A stretch of DNA of 64,000 nucleotides, taken from the NCBI GenBank assembly GCA_947044405.1, contig CAMRHE010000077.1, positions 4,865,501 through 4,929,500 on the forward strand, given 5' to 3'. This document shows, piece after piece, positions 25,276 through 36,829 of the stretch (positions are counted from its first letter, which is position 1; the number at the start of each line of letters is the position of its first letter). The notes beneath the pieces were generated by a model. It was not told the origin of the DNA and searched no databases. It worked only from the letters and a program-made list of their open reading frames with translations. This DNA comes from Leptodactylus fallax (taxonomy: Eukaryota; Chordata; Amphibia; Anura; Leptodactylidae). A program made the position numbers and the translations under genes.

Positions 25276-26805
25276 ATTGATGAAAAGCTCTCCACCCTAA
25301 TCTCTAAATCCCACCTCACCTCCTGCGCACTCGACCCGATCCAGTCACATCTCATTCCCAAACTCTCTTAAGTCATTACTCCTGCCCTAACCCATCTCTT
25401 CAACCTATCCCTAACCAATGGATCCTTCCCATCCGCCTTCAAACATGCTACTGTCACACCTATACTTAAGAAACCCTCCCTCGACCCGTCCTTTCCAGCC
25501 AACTATCGCCCCATCTCACTGCTCCCATACGCCTCAAAATTGCTGGAGCAACACGTCCATTCCGAACTATCCTCCTATCTCTCGTCCAATATGCTCTTTG
25601 ACAGACTACAGTCAGGCTTCAGACCCCATCACTCCACAGAAACTGCCCTAACCAAGGTCACTAATGACCTTCTAACTGCCAAAGCCAAGCGTCACTACTC
25701 TGTCCTCCTCCTCCTCCTCGACCTCTCCTCTGCCTTCTACACAGTCAACCATTCCCTCCTGCTAGATACTCTCTCATCCCTTGTCATCTCAGACCTGGCC
25801 CTTTCTTGGATCTCCTCATACTTCACCAACCGCACATTCAGCATCTCCCACTCACACACCACCTCCCTGCCACACCCTCTTTCTGTAGGTGTCCCTCAAG
25901 GCTCCATCCTAGGACCCTCCTGTTCTCCATCTACACCCTAGGCCTTGGCCAACTCATAGAATCCCATGGTTTCCGATACCATTGCTATGCCGACGACACC
26001 CAAATATATCTCTCTGGACCAGACATTTCCTCTCTGTTGTCCAGAGTCCGTAGCCGTAGCCTTCTTTCTCTCCTCCCACTTTCTCAAACTCAACATGGAG
26101 AAAATGGAGTTCATAATCTTCACCCCTCCAAGCACGACTCCCCCCTACCTGACCCATCTATCAAAATTAATGGAAACACTCTCACCCCAGTCCCACAGGC
26201 CTCCTGCCTTAGGATAACCTTAGACTCTGACCTATCCTTCAAGCCACATATTCAAACCCTCAACACCTCCTGCCGCCTCCAACTCAAGAACATCCATCGA
26301 ATCCGCTCCTTCCTCACCCCTGAAACTACAAACATGCTAGTTCTCGCCTAGACTACTGAAACACCCTTCTCCATGGCCTCACAGCTAACACTCTCGCCCC
26401 CCTCCAGTCCACCTTAAACTGTGCTGCTCGCCTAATACACCTCTCCCCCCATTCTTCATCGGCCGCTCCCCTCTGCCAATCCCTTCACTGGCTACCCATC
26501 GCCCAGCAAATAGAGTTCAAACTACTAACTCTGACATACAAAGCCATCCATAACCTGGCCCTTCATATATCTCTGACCTAATCTCCCGCTACCTGCCCAC
26601 ACTTAACCTCTGATCCACCAAAGACCTCCTACTCCGCTCTGCTCATATCCGCTCCTCACACAACTGTCTTCAAGATTTCTCCCGTGCATCCCCCATCCTC
26701 TGGAACTCATTACCAAGACACATAAGGCTGTCCCCCACAATCACAAGCTTCAAGAAGGCCCTCAAGACTCACCTATTCAGGAAGGCCTACAACCCCCAAT
26801 AACAA
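25276..26805 (+). pseudogene. L2 reverse transcriptase fragment, frameshifted
   Basis: This was the reverse transcriptase domain of an L2 LINE, which copies LINE RNA at a nicked target. It reads PSLDPSFPANYRPISLLPY, then [33 protein letters not shown] (box A region), [12 protein letters not shown] and [11 protein letters not shown] (catalytic box C). A base is lost near 25917, right after ILGP, so [10 protein letters not shown] and YADDTQ lie in different frames. Two more shifts occur at about 26050-26075 and 26150-26165, around [15 protein letters not shown] stop is at 26349-26351. The C-terminal SLHWLPIAQQIEFKLLTLTY and a terminal LFRKAYNPQ-like end follow. The endonuclease domain is missing. 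Confidence 0.88.
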
Positions 26806-26814
26806 TACGGTCTC

Positions 26815-29420
26815 CAGGGACGGACTGGCCCACCGGGGAACCGGTGAATCCACCGATAGGCCCCGAGCCCCGACTATTATTCGTCATGTTGCCAATGCAG
26901 ATGCATTGGTCAGGGGCCCGATCGGGATCCTGACCATCCCAATCGGGCCCCTGACCAGTGGCGTAACGATCGCGGTCGCAGAGGGTGTGACCGCGACCGG
27001 GCTCGGCATGGTACGGGGCTCGCGGCCAGCTGGAGATGGCCGGGCCCCGGACCACTATTACAGCGGTCGGGGAAAGCCTGGTTCCCCGACCGCTATACAT
27101 ACTGTTATTGGAAAGGAGTCCTGGCATATTGCAGGCCCTTTCCAATAGATGGCAGGGCAGGGGAGGTGACTGAAAACAATAAACACATATTCTCACCTCT
27201 CCTGGGCACAGCGTTCTCTAAGGCGCTCTCCCGTCATATCACTGAGGCCTGTGATTAGGCCCCAGCGGTCACATGGGGCGCGGCCGCATAATGACGTCAG
27301 TGTGCCTCCACGTGACCGCTGAGGCCCAATCACAGGCCTCAGCAGCAACGTCGGAAGAGGGCCTGAAGACGGCAGGATGGAGCGAAGATGCCAAGGGAAG
27401 GTAAGGCAAAGTAAGTATGAATGTTTGTTGTTTTTAATCACCTTCCCTCGGCCTCCGATTATACCCCAGAGTCTAATAATACCACTGAAGTGGAGGGGGC
27501 TGTTTGGAGCTTATAATACTATGTGGGGGCCACTGTGGAGCTTATAATACTGGGTGGGAGCCACTGTGGGCATATAATACTGTGTGGGGGCCACTGTGGA
27601 GCTTATACTCCATACAGTGGCTCCTTCACTGGTCCCCTATACTATATGGGGACCATTGATAGGGCCATTATATTGTTGGGGGGGCAGTGATGGAGGCCAA
27701 TAGCCTGGGGGACATTAAAGGGGGTGTGCAGGATAACATTTTTTTTTTTTTTTAATTATGCCGGGGCAGGCGAAAAAACAAAACAAAAAAAGACCCCAAA
27801 ACTTTCTCTCCTGTCCCCAGTGTCTCCCAGCACGGTTCGATCCTGCAGCTCTGTTTTCTTCCAGCTGAAGTTCCCTCTGCACATGACTACCTGTAATGTC
27901 ACGTGACCCCTGAGGCCAATCAGCGGCCTAAGAGAAGGGACCTGGGACGTCACAGCCAGTGAGGACTTCCGGCAAAAAGAAGACAGAGGAGCTGCAGGAC
28001 CGGACCGTGCTGGTAGGACACCGGAGCACCGGGGACAGGTGAGTATGTTTAGTATGTTTTGGGATTTTTTTTGTTTTTTTGGGGGGGTAGGGGGGGATTC
28101 ACCTCCCCCGTACTAATTATAAAAAAGAAAAAAATTAAAGGGGTTGCCAAGGCATAATTTGTTATGGTTTATCCTCAGGATAGGCCATAGATACCTGATC
28201 TGTACGTGGCTGACCCCGGACCGATCAGCTGTATGGAACCACTTCCGGGGCACGTTCTGTACGCAATATGGGGCCAGAAGCAGAAAGCTCTGTCCACTGT
28301 ATATTAGCCGGGCACCTTCACTGCATCTCAGCACTTATTGAAGTCAGTAGCAGCTGAGCTGCAGTGAAGGCGCCAGGTGACTATACAGCGGATGGAGCTT
28401 TCTGCTTCTGGCCCTTTGTTGTGTACAGAACAGGCGCCAGAAGTGGCTCCGAACAGCTGATGGAGCCGTGTGTCAGCCCCCTACTGATCAGGTATTTATG
28501 GCCTATCCTCAGCTTAGGCCACAAAAAAGATTAACCCTGGACAACTCCTTTAATATGCCCCACACAGTTTAATGTCCCTCCCCCCACAGGATGTTAGCCC
28601 CCATCACTGCTCCCACACAATATAATGGCTCCATCACTGTTCCCCATATAGTATGGGGGGCCAGTGAAGAGGCCACTGTATGGGGGGACCAGTGAAGTGA
28701 CCATAGAAAAATTGTCCATAAATTGGAGCGACGACCGTGGCGGCCGCCAGGCAGGTGTAAAAATAAAAAAAAAAAAAAAAAAAAAAAAGCATACTCACCT
28801 GTCCCCAGCACCCCTTTGTCCCCCGCCTATGTCTGTTTGGTCTCATGGCGGCACCTCATTTCTAGAATTCCTGTACCTAATTGGTCTTAGCAGTCATATG
28901 AGGTGCAGGACTCCCATCAAGGAGTCGCCGGCACGAGACTGAATGGACACTGGCAGCGGACAATGGAGCACCGGGGACAGGTGAGTATGCTTTTTAATTT
29001 GTTTATTTTTTACTTTACACCTCCTGCTTGCCACATGGGTTGCTCCAATTCCTGGACAACCTCTTTAAAGGATTTATCCATCTTTCTAATATTGATGGCC
29101 TGTCCTTAGTATAGGCCATCAATATTACATCTGAGATGATACAACAGCCAGGACCTCTGCAGATCAGCTTTTCCAGGACAGTGCGGCTACAGGTAAAGGT
29201 AACAATTCTACGAGCCATGCTGTTCACTTGCCATACAGGGTGTAGCAGTAGGTTTAGGTAGTGCAGTGGTGCACATGGTATGGCGGGTGAGCAGCATGGC
29301 TCCCGACATGTTATTACCTTTAGCTGCCCTGTCTCGGTACCGCTGATCTGCAGGGTTCCTGATGGTGGGCCCTTAGAAACAATTCCACTGGTGGGCCCTA
29401 GACATCTCAGTCCGACACTG
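26815..29420. mobile_element. hAT-type non-autonomous element, 2606 bp (copy 1)
   Basis: Flanked by ACGGTCTC (26807-26814) and ACTGTCTC (29421-29428), a 7 of 8 duplication. The ends are CAGGGACGGACTG and inverse CAGTGTCGGACTG. It splits the L2 LINE between its coding part and 3' tail. It contains GC-rich hairpin modules at about 27190-27420 (TGACGTCA at 27292-27299), 27800-28045 and 28794-28989. A minisatellite of about four 31 bp units lies at 27500-27640, and a TTAAAGGGGTTG-bounded palindrome at about 28137-28560. There is no transposase frame; the longest open frames here are translations of these repeats. Confidence 0.83.
28137..28560. repeat. about 420 bp palindrome carried in the hAT element
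   Basis: Bounded by 'ttaaaggggttg' and 'aactcctttaa' with internal 'gcagaaagctc' and 'gagctttctgc'. The matching piece lies at 34190-34600 in the inverted copy and a stand-alone relative at about 30380-30682. Confidence 0.7.
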
Positions 29421-29658
29421 ACTGTCTCCATACCACCACCTGAACAGCCTCTATACCCACCTTCTGTCTCTATCCCTATTCCCTCATAGATTGTAAGCCC
29501 TTGCGGGCAGAGCCCTGTATCCCACTGTGCCAGTTGGTCATTGTTAGTATTATCTGTTTTGTATAGCTTGTGTACCGTATGTAATCCCTCAAATGTAAAG
29601 CACCATGGAATTAATGGGGCTATATAAACAATAATATTAATAATAATATATACCATGC

Positions 29659-29817
29659 TCTTGGGCCCCATGCTAAATCTGTAATGGAACCCCTAGCTAT
29701 GTTTTAGCATTTAGAATAGTGGTATATTTTATGTGGCAGAAGAAACTTTGGGGCCCTCTCAGTGTTCAGGGTCCGATAGTGATTAGTACCTCTGCACCCC
29801 TTGTAGCTACTCCCCTG
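29659..29817. mobile_element. decayed hAT-type MITE
   Basis: The right end 'gtagctactcccctg' is followed by TACCTTGC (29818-29825), and TACCATGC precedes the left side (29651-29658), a 7 of 8 match. The left terminal bases seem lost. The body resembles 40726-40890 ('aatctgtaatgg', 'aatagtggtatat'). Confidence 0.5.
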
Positions 29818-29825
29818 TACCTTGC

Positions 29826-30379
29826 ATTGCACTCAAACAGAACATCTCCCCTCTAACCAACAATGAGTATATTTATAAACTGATTTTTTTAATTATCTGA
29901 AATTGCTATTTATATCTACCTAAGGTGACATGACACTAACAGAGCAGATCAGAACAGAATCTAGCAATTTCTATAAATAATGATTATAAATGTCCTCTAT
30001 AAAATAAGAGTTCAATAGTAAACTAGTAAGAATGATGTGAGATGTCTATTGCATTGGTAATTCCATATACAAATCATGCAAAATACATTTACAGAAAGTT
30101 CCTTAGAAGAAGGTGTGCTGTATGGACAAGAACTATAATACTCCATCCATGTGGCATATCGACATAATACTGTAAAGGATCTATTCCTACACTTAGCAAA
30201 CAATGGACCTTTCTATTGAGGTAAGTGATTTTCTTTTCTAATTTTGTATAAACTGTTTAAGTAGGGAGAGGACTATGATACTGGAGGGTTTATGTTGTAC
30301 ACTGCTAATGGGCAGGGATGTTGTAATAACTATATTTTAGTAACAAGTATTTTACTGTGAAACTACCTTGGGGTCTTTT
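29826..30379. other. unassigned DNA
   Basis: No gene or repeat end seen. Confidence 0.3.
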
Positions 30380-30682
30380 AGAATTTTTTTTTTATTTATG
30401 GCCTATCCCTATCACCACCTGTCTGAGAGGTACATTGGGTCCCTATGCTATAGAGTGCACTGGAAGCAGATAGCTCCATATTCTGTATAGTGGTCAGGTG
30501 CTGTTACTGCAGCTCAGCTCAAGGCCACTATACAGGGTATGAAGATTTCTGCTTCCGGCTCCATGCACTGTATAGCACAGGGACCAGACACACCCCTGCA
30601 CAGCTGATCTGCGTGAGGGCTGACTGTCAGTGCCCCACTTATCAGATATTTATAGCCTAACCTATGACAACCCATTTAAGGT
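30380..30682. mobile_element. stand-alone palindromic MITE related to hAT-internal palindrome
   Basis: 'tttatggcctatcc' near the left and 'tatttatagcctaacc' near the right. The core 'ggaagcagatagctcc' pairs with 'gatttctgcttccggctcc', as in 28137-28560. Confidence 0.55.
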
Positions 30683-30689
30683 CTTCTAA

Positions 30690-33030
30690 ATATGACCTAA
30701 ATACACTGGACTAGGGAGGAGAGTAGAGGTAGGCATGGCACATGCCATAGAGGGTTAGAAACAAGCCATTCTGTCTTGGTATTTAGATACAAGAATAAGG
30801 CGGAGAATGGAATCTTTCCCCAGTGAAGGAAAGCCTAGCTACTACTCTGTACTGTGTAGCTGTCCATTATCCCGACAAATTTAAGAAACACCATATACCA
30901 ATGTATAATGGCATAGGGAATGGTGAATGGTTACCAAGATAATGATGTCTGCATCCTATACCACATACTGATGCTGAAAATGTCCAATGCAGGTGCACAT
31001 ACAAAATGTTGATATCTTCCCAAGATGACAATACGCTCTCTACTGCGCAGGCGGTGAAAGTATTCAGTGCAGACAAAGGTATAGACAGCAGAATCTCCTG
31101 CATCTGTGCTTGTGCTAAACACTGTCAGTGGTAGAAGATACGGCACCATCTTGATAACCTATGGACACTATTATAGGTTAAAAACATTACCTATGGCACT
31201 AGGCCTTCATAGTGATAGCCAAGGTAAGCCCTGAAGCATTTTACAGTTACTTATAAGATTACACATTAGTGGTTTGGCCTTTTTGAAATTTTTGGGAAAG
31301 TAGAGAACCCCTTTACGTTCATGCACATGAAGAATATTTGGCATATTTTATTCTCGCTAGGTGGATTTTGCATTGTAACGGCCAAAGGCTAAAGATGTGT
31401 CCGCTCTTATAGGCTTGTGCGCAATATCTGCTGGCATAACCAGTTACAATAAACAATCAGAAGGCCTGAACATTATCAAAGAGCATGAAGGGGAGGAGAG
31501 GCAGGTTAGAGCTGTCTCCAGCGCTGCCTTTTCCCCCCAGTCTTATCCTGTGTTTTATACACATCAAACAGAAGCGCATCCTTTGTTCCCCAAGGGACCT
31601 GTGTTGGTAAATAAAGGCCTCATACAAAGACCTGAAGATAAATAGACAGAAATCTGTGCCGCCAAGCTCTGCACTACTCTGTGTAATTATATTGTTCTCT
31701 TAGATCCGTGCAACCTTGCAGGGAAGAAAACTTTGAAGATTAACCCATATTCAGCCTCTCGCAGAGGTGCAGCTGTACTTGACAGCAAAATGTAGACAAA
31801 GGGATAACACAGGGTTCAAATTACCATGTTAGAAGAGCAACCAACCCCTAATCCTCATTTCTAAAAAAAAAAAAAATTCTTGTTGAACAAGATAACAACA
31901 AGGTAACAGTCAGTTCTGAAACAAGATATAATGATCCAATTCCTGCAGAGCTCCAACCCAATGTCCAGAACCAATTCAGACAGGCTTCACAGAATCTCTG
32001 GATTTGGGCTTAAAATGATAATAGTCATCTATGGGTTCAGAATCATAATAACGTAGAAAGATAGAGAAATTTAGAGAGATTGTCTCGACATAGACAAATC
32101 CTTTATCAGAGAGCCACCACAGCTTATTAGACCTCCAGAAAAATCAGCAGTGTATTACTGCGGCCAGGGCAGGGAATAGAAGTATAACATGGCTACCAGT
32201 CACATTAAATTTTTATGCGTTTGATTGACTTTTTTATTTAGACGTAGTTAAATTTAGGTTCACCTGAGAGATGCGCAAATCTCTTTAGCAATAGAATTTT
32301 TAGCAATTCAATGTACACATGGTGGGACAAAGCCACAATGATTTTCATGATGATCTGATGAGGCCCCAAAGGTCCTTCTGCCAAATAAAATATGCCACTA
32401 TTCTAAATGGCGCAATGTAGGTAAAGGCCCCATTACAGACATAGTATTGGCTTTCAGGAGCCTCAAGTTACTTCTGAGGCACTCCCAAATTGTCTGGGGC
32501 TGCCCAAAAGTGGGTAGAACCACCTACTATTCTTGAGCAAGTTTGTTAAAGGGATGTTCTAATTCCTCATTTTAACCCCTACAGAGGCTTAAAATAACAA
32601 ACATTACATGATCCACTCTCCATTTGGCCAGGGATCTGGTGGAGGGTCTCCATTCGGATTTATGGTGTTCCTGATCTTTGACCCACATGTGACCAATACA
32701 GTCAATTAGTGGCTAAGCAGTGTATGGCCCACATGTAGGCAGAATGTCAACCAAGAATGGGGACGCAAACAGAGACTCACCTCTGTATCCCCCACCAAAA
32801 GGATAGGTGAGTATGCAATGTTTGTTATATATATATAAACACCTACTGAGATTAAAAAAAGTAATTCGAGCACCTCATTAAGCCACGCCTCCTTCGTAAA
32901 CTGGGATAATCCTAAATTTGTCAGGATTGATTCCCGAAATTTAGAACTGACCTGAACTGTGTGTGTTCTAAATGTGAATTTTTGCTATGCTTGGCACTTT
33001 GTATGAAAGTGGTTCAAGCGCAGCAGAGAC
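30690..33030. other. mostly unassigned DNA
   Basis: No convincing exon. About 32440-32480 holds a relic of the 'agcctcaagtta' hAT-MITE terminus. A less AT-rich patch lies at 31380-31680, but its open frame shows no domain. Confidence 0.3.
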
Positions 33031-33289
33031 TTAAAGGGGTATTCCCATCTCAAGGATCCTATCTATACTGCTAGCTTATGTAAATTATTAAAATAGATTG
33101 CTTTAGAAATGCTGCTTTGTTTTCCTGCTATGTGAAATTATATCTCCCATTATTTACACAGCGTTTCCATAGCAATGGACCTGTGTAATAGGACAAGTGA
33201 CTTCACTCACTGCTCTCACTGTTATCTACAGCTCTGCCCATAGGACAATCAGTTCAGCTAATTGCAGTTTGCTGATAAAGCCCTGTCTG

Positions 33290-36200
33290 CAGTGTCGGAC
33301 TGGGATGTCTAGGGCCACCAGTGGAATTGTTTCTAGGGGCCCACCATCAGAACCCCCTGCAGATCAGCGGTACCGAGACAGGGCAGCTAAAGGTAATAAC
33401 ATGCCGGGAGCCATGCTGCTCAATCACTATACCAAGTGCACCACTGCACTACCTAAACCTACTGTTACACCTTGTATGGCAAGTGAACAGCGTGGCTCCT
33501 AGAATTGTTACCTTTACCTGTAGCCGCACTGTCCTGGAAAAGCTGATCTGCAGAGGTCCTGGCTGTTGTATCATCGCAGATGTAATATTGATGGCCTATC
33601 CTAAGGACAAGCCATCAATATTAGGAAGATGGATAAATCCTTTAAAGAGGTTGTCGAAGGAATTGGAGCAACCCATGTAGCTGGCGGGAGGTGTAAAGTA
33701 AAAAATAAGTAAATTAAAAAGCATACTCACCTGTCCCCGGCGCTCCGTTGTCTGCTGCCAGTGTCCATTCAGTCTCATGCCAGCGACTCCTTGCTGGGAG
33801 TCCTGCACCTCATGTGATCGCTAAGACCAATTAGGTACAGGATTTCCAGAAATGAGGCGCCGCCATGAGACTGAACAGACACAGGCAGGGGACAACGGGG
33901 TGCTAGGGATAGGTGAGTATGCTTTTTTTAAAAATTTTCTTATTTTTACACCTCCCTGGCGGCCAACACAGTGGTCGCTCCAGTTTATGGACAACCTCTT
34001 TTAAGGGGTTGTCTGGGCCAAATTTTTCTATGGCCACTTCACTGGTCCCCCCACATAGTGGCCTCTTCACTGGTCCCCCATACTGTATGGGGAACAGTGA
34101 TGGGGTCATTATATTGTGTGGGAGCAGTGATGGGGGCTAACATCCTGTTGGGGGGGACATTAAACTCTGTGGGGCATATTAAAGGGGTTGTCCAGGGTTA
34201 ATCTTTTTTATGGCCTATGTTCTGGATAGGCCATAAATACCTGATCGGTAGAGGGCTGACACATGGCCCCATCAGCTGTTCGGAACCACTTCCGGAGCCT
34301 GTTCTGTACACAACACAGGGCTGGAAGCAGAAAGCTCCATCCGCTGTATAGCAGCCCGGCGCCTTCACTGCAACTCAGCTCCTACTGACTTCAATAAGTG
34401 CTGAAATACAGTGAAGGTGCCCGGCCCCTATACAGTGGACAGAGCTTTCTGCTTCTGGCCCTGTATTGTGTACAGTACGGGCATCAGAAGTGGCTCCATA
34501 TAGCTGATCGGTCCGGGGTCAGCCCCCTACAGATCAGGTATCTGTGGCCTATCCTGAAGATAAACCATAACAAAATATGCCTGGACAACCCCTTTAATAT
34601 ACACCCCTAATGCACCACACTTTAAAGACATTGTCCAGTATAATTTTTTTTCTTTTTTATAATTAGTCTGGGGGAGGTGAATCCCCCCCTACCCCCCCCC
34701 CCCCAAAAAAAAAAAACCAAAACATGCTAAACATACTCACCTGTCTCCGGTGCTCCGGTGTCCTCCCAGCACGGTCCGGTCCTGCAGCTCCGCTGTCGTC
34801 TTTTTGCCGGAATTCCTCACTGGCTGTGACGTCCCAGGTCCCTTCCCTTAGGACACTGATTGGCCTCAGGGGTCACGTGACGTCACAGGTAGTCATGTGC
34901 AGAGGGAACTTGCGCTGGAAGAAAACAGAACTGCAGGACCGAACTGCGCTGGGGGACATTGGGGACAGGAAAGAAAGTTTGGGGGGGGGGGGTTTTTTTG
35001 TTTTGTTTTTTTCACGTGCCCCTGCGTAATAAAAAAAAAAAATGAAGGAGCCACTGTATGGAGTATAAGCTCCACAGTGGCCCCCACCCAGTATTATAAG
35101 CTCCACAGTGGCCCCCACCCAGTATTATAAGCTCCACAGTGGACCCCACCCTGTATTATAAGCCCCACAGTGGCCCCCATCCTGTATTATAAGCTCCACA
35201 GTGGCCCCCACCCAGTATTATAAGCTCCATAGTGGCCCCCACCCAGTATTATAAGCTCCATAGTGGCCCCCACCCAGTATTATAAGTTCCACAGTGGCCC
35301 CCACCCAGTATTATATGCTCTCTATAGGGGCCCCCATCCAGTATTATAAGCGCCACAGTGGCCCCCACCCAGTATTATAAGCTCCACAGTGGCCCCCACC
35401 CAGTATTATATGCTCTCTATAGGGGCCCCCATCCAGTATTATAAGCTCCAAAGTGGCCCCCCACCCAGTATTATAAGCTCCACAGTGGCCCCCACCCAGT
35501 ATTATATGCTCTCTATAGGGGCCCCCATCCAGTATTATAAGCTCCACAGTGGCCCCCACCCAGTATTATATGCGCCCAATAGTCCCCTCTGTTCCGCTTC
35601 AGTGCTATTATTATACTTTGGGGTCTCCTCAGACCCCAGAGTATAATAATCGGAGGCCCAGGGGAAGTGATTAAAAATAACAAACTCTCATACTCACCTT
35701 GCCTTACCTTTTCTTGGCATCCTCCATCCTGTCGTCTTCAGCGTCTTCAGGCCCTTTTCCGACGACGCTGCTGAGGCCTGTGATTGGGCCTCAGCGGTCA
35801 CATGGGGGCGCAATGACGTCATTACGCAGCTGCGCCCCATGTGACCGCTGGGGCCTAATCACAGCCCTCAGTCACATGACGGAAGAGCGCCGGAGAGGAC
35901 GCTGCGCCCAGGAGAGGTGAGAATATGTATTTATTATTTTCAGTCACCTCCCCTGGGTGTCCTGCCCTGCCATCTATTGGAAAGAGGCCTGCAATATGCC
36001 AGGGTCCCTTTCCAATAACAGTATGTATAGCGGTCGGGGAACCAGGCTTTCCCCAACCGCTCTCATAGTGGTCCGGGGACCCGACCATCTCCAGCTGGCC
36101 GCGGGCCCCGTACCCTGCCGGGTCCGGTCGTGGTCGCGCTCCCTGCGACCGCGATCGTAACGCCACTGGTCAGGGGCCCGATCGGGGTGGTCAGGATCCC

Positions 36201-36290
36201 GATCGGGCCCCCATGACATGAGGACTAATAGTCGGGGCTCGGGGCCCACCGGGGGATTCACCGGTTCCCCGGTGGGCCAGTCCGACCCTG
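33290..36290. mobile_element. hAT-type non-autonomous element, 3001 bp (copy 2, inverse of copy 1)
   Basis: Exact 8 bp duplication CCTGTCTG (33282-33289 and 36291-36298). The ends are CAGTGTCGGACTGG and inverse CAGGGTCGGACTGG. The modules of copy 1 appear in reverse order: hairpins at about 33725-33915, 34735-34975 and 35695-35920, TGACGTCA at 34878-34885 and 35814-35821, and the palindrome at 34190-34600. The minisatellite at 35041-35600 has about 17 units, against about four in copy 1, and accounts for most of the 395 bp size difference. No transposase. Confidence 0.88.
35041..35600. repeat. 31 bp minisatellite, about 17 units
   Basis: Unit 'agtattataagctccacagt' plus 'ggcccccaccc'. A variant with 'atgctctctatagggg' recurs about every three units, giving a higher-order period near 96 bp. 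Confidence 0.88.
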
Positions 36291-36463
36291 CCTGTCTGTT
36301 ATCTCTCTATGTAAACACACAGATAACACTGAGTCCCTTCTTTAGACGCCTGTGCATATTCATAGTGTCCTGTTCAGCAAGCTGGGAGGGAGAGATACAG
36401 GAAGTGAGAAGAAGAGACATCAGGCAAAATTGCTGAAGCAGGGAGATGGGAAAACCCCTTTAA

Positions 36464-36829
36464 GGCGAGCCAGGGTGGGGACAACTTGACCCAATAAATT
36501 TACTAAAATTCATGCCATAAAGCTGGAGTGATTTATACCTGAAACATAAACCAGATCCTGACTGGCACAGATTTCAGTTCTGACGCATGGGAGTATACCA
36601 GCATTATTAAGAAGTCAGGCATCTCATACCAGATGGGAACTTGATTAAAACTACATCTGGGATAATATTTTTGGCCATATATATATCTTCTGTTGGCCCA
36701 GTTGCAGATCTTATTTTGGGTATAAGGCCATATATTTTGCAAAAGAGATGTGTCAGCTCTTTGTTATTGCTTAGTTTTGGGGATTTATATGATAATTTGT
36801 CTTAGCCCCATTTACAGCACCCATACCTG
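36464..36829. other. unassigned DNA
   Basis: No feature recognised. Confidence 0.3.

Larger units (their letters stand above)
25276..29672 (+). mobile_element. L2-type LINE, 5'-truncated and split
   Basis: The coding part is 25276-26814. The 3' untranslated tail continues at 29429-29672 and includes 'attgtaagcccttgcgggca' and 'ggctatataaacaataatat' with ATTA repeats, as in L2-clade LINEs. A hAT-type element (26815-29420) separates the parts. The 5' end coincides with the solo LTR, so the LTR may have entered it or lies at the truncation point. Confidence 0.85.
33031..36463. mobile_element. TTAAAGGGGTATTCCCATCT-type MITE split by a hAT element
   Basis: The left end at 33031 and right end 'agatgggaaaacccctttaa' to 36463 are inverted. 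Parts are 33031-33289 and 36299-36463. Confidence 0.7.

Noticed and set aside
29015..29671. 218-codon minus-strand open frame
   Set aside because: It runs across the L2 3' tail and the end of the hAT element, so it is a chance frame through two unrelated repeats.
31397..31645. 82-codon open frame in a less AT-rich patch, possible host exon
   Set aside because: No domain, no clear splice sites and no recognised similarity. Left as unassigned.
35041..35600. regular 31 bp repeats that might suggest a CRISPR array
   Set aside because: The units are contiguous with no unique spacers, lie inside a transposon, and the genome is a vertebrate's.
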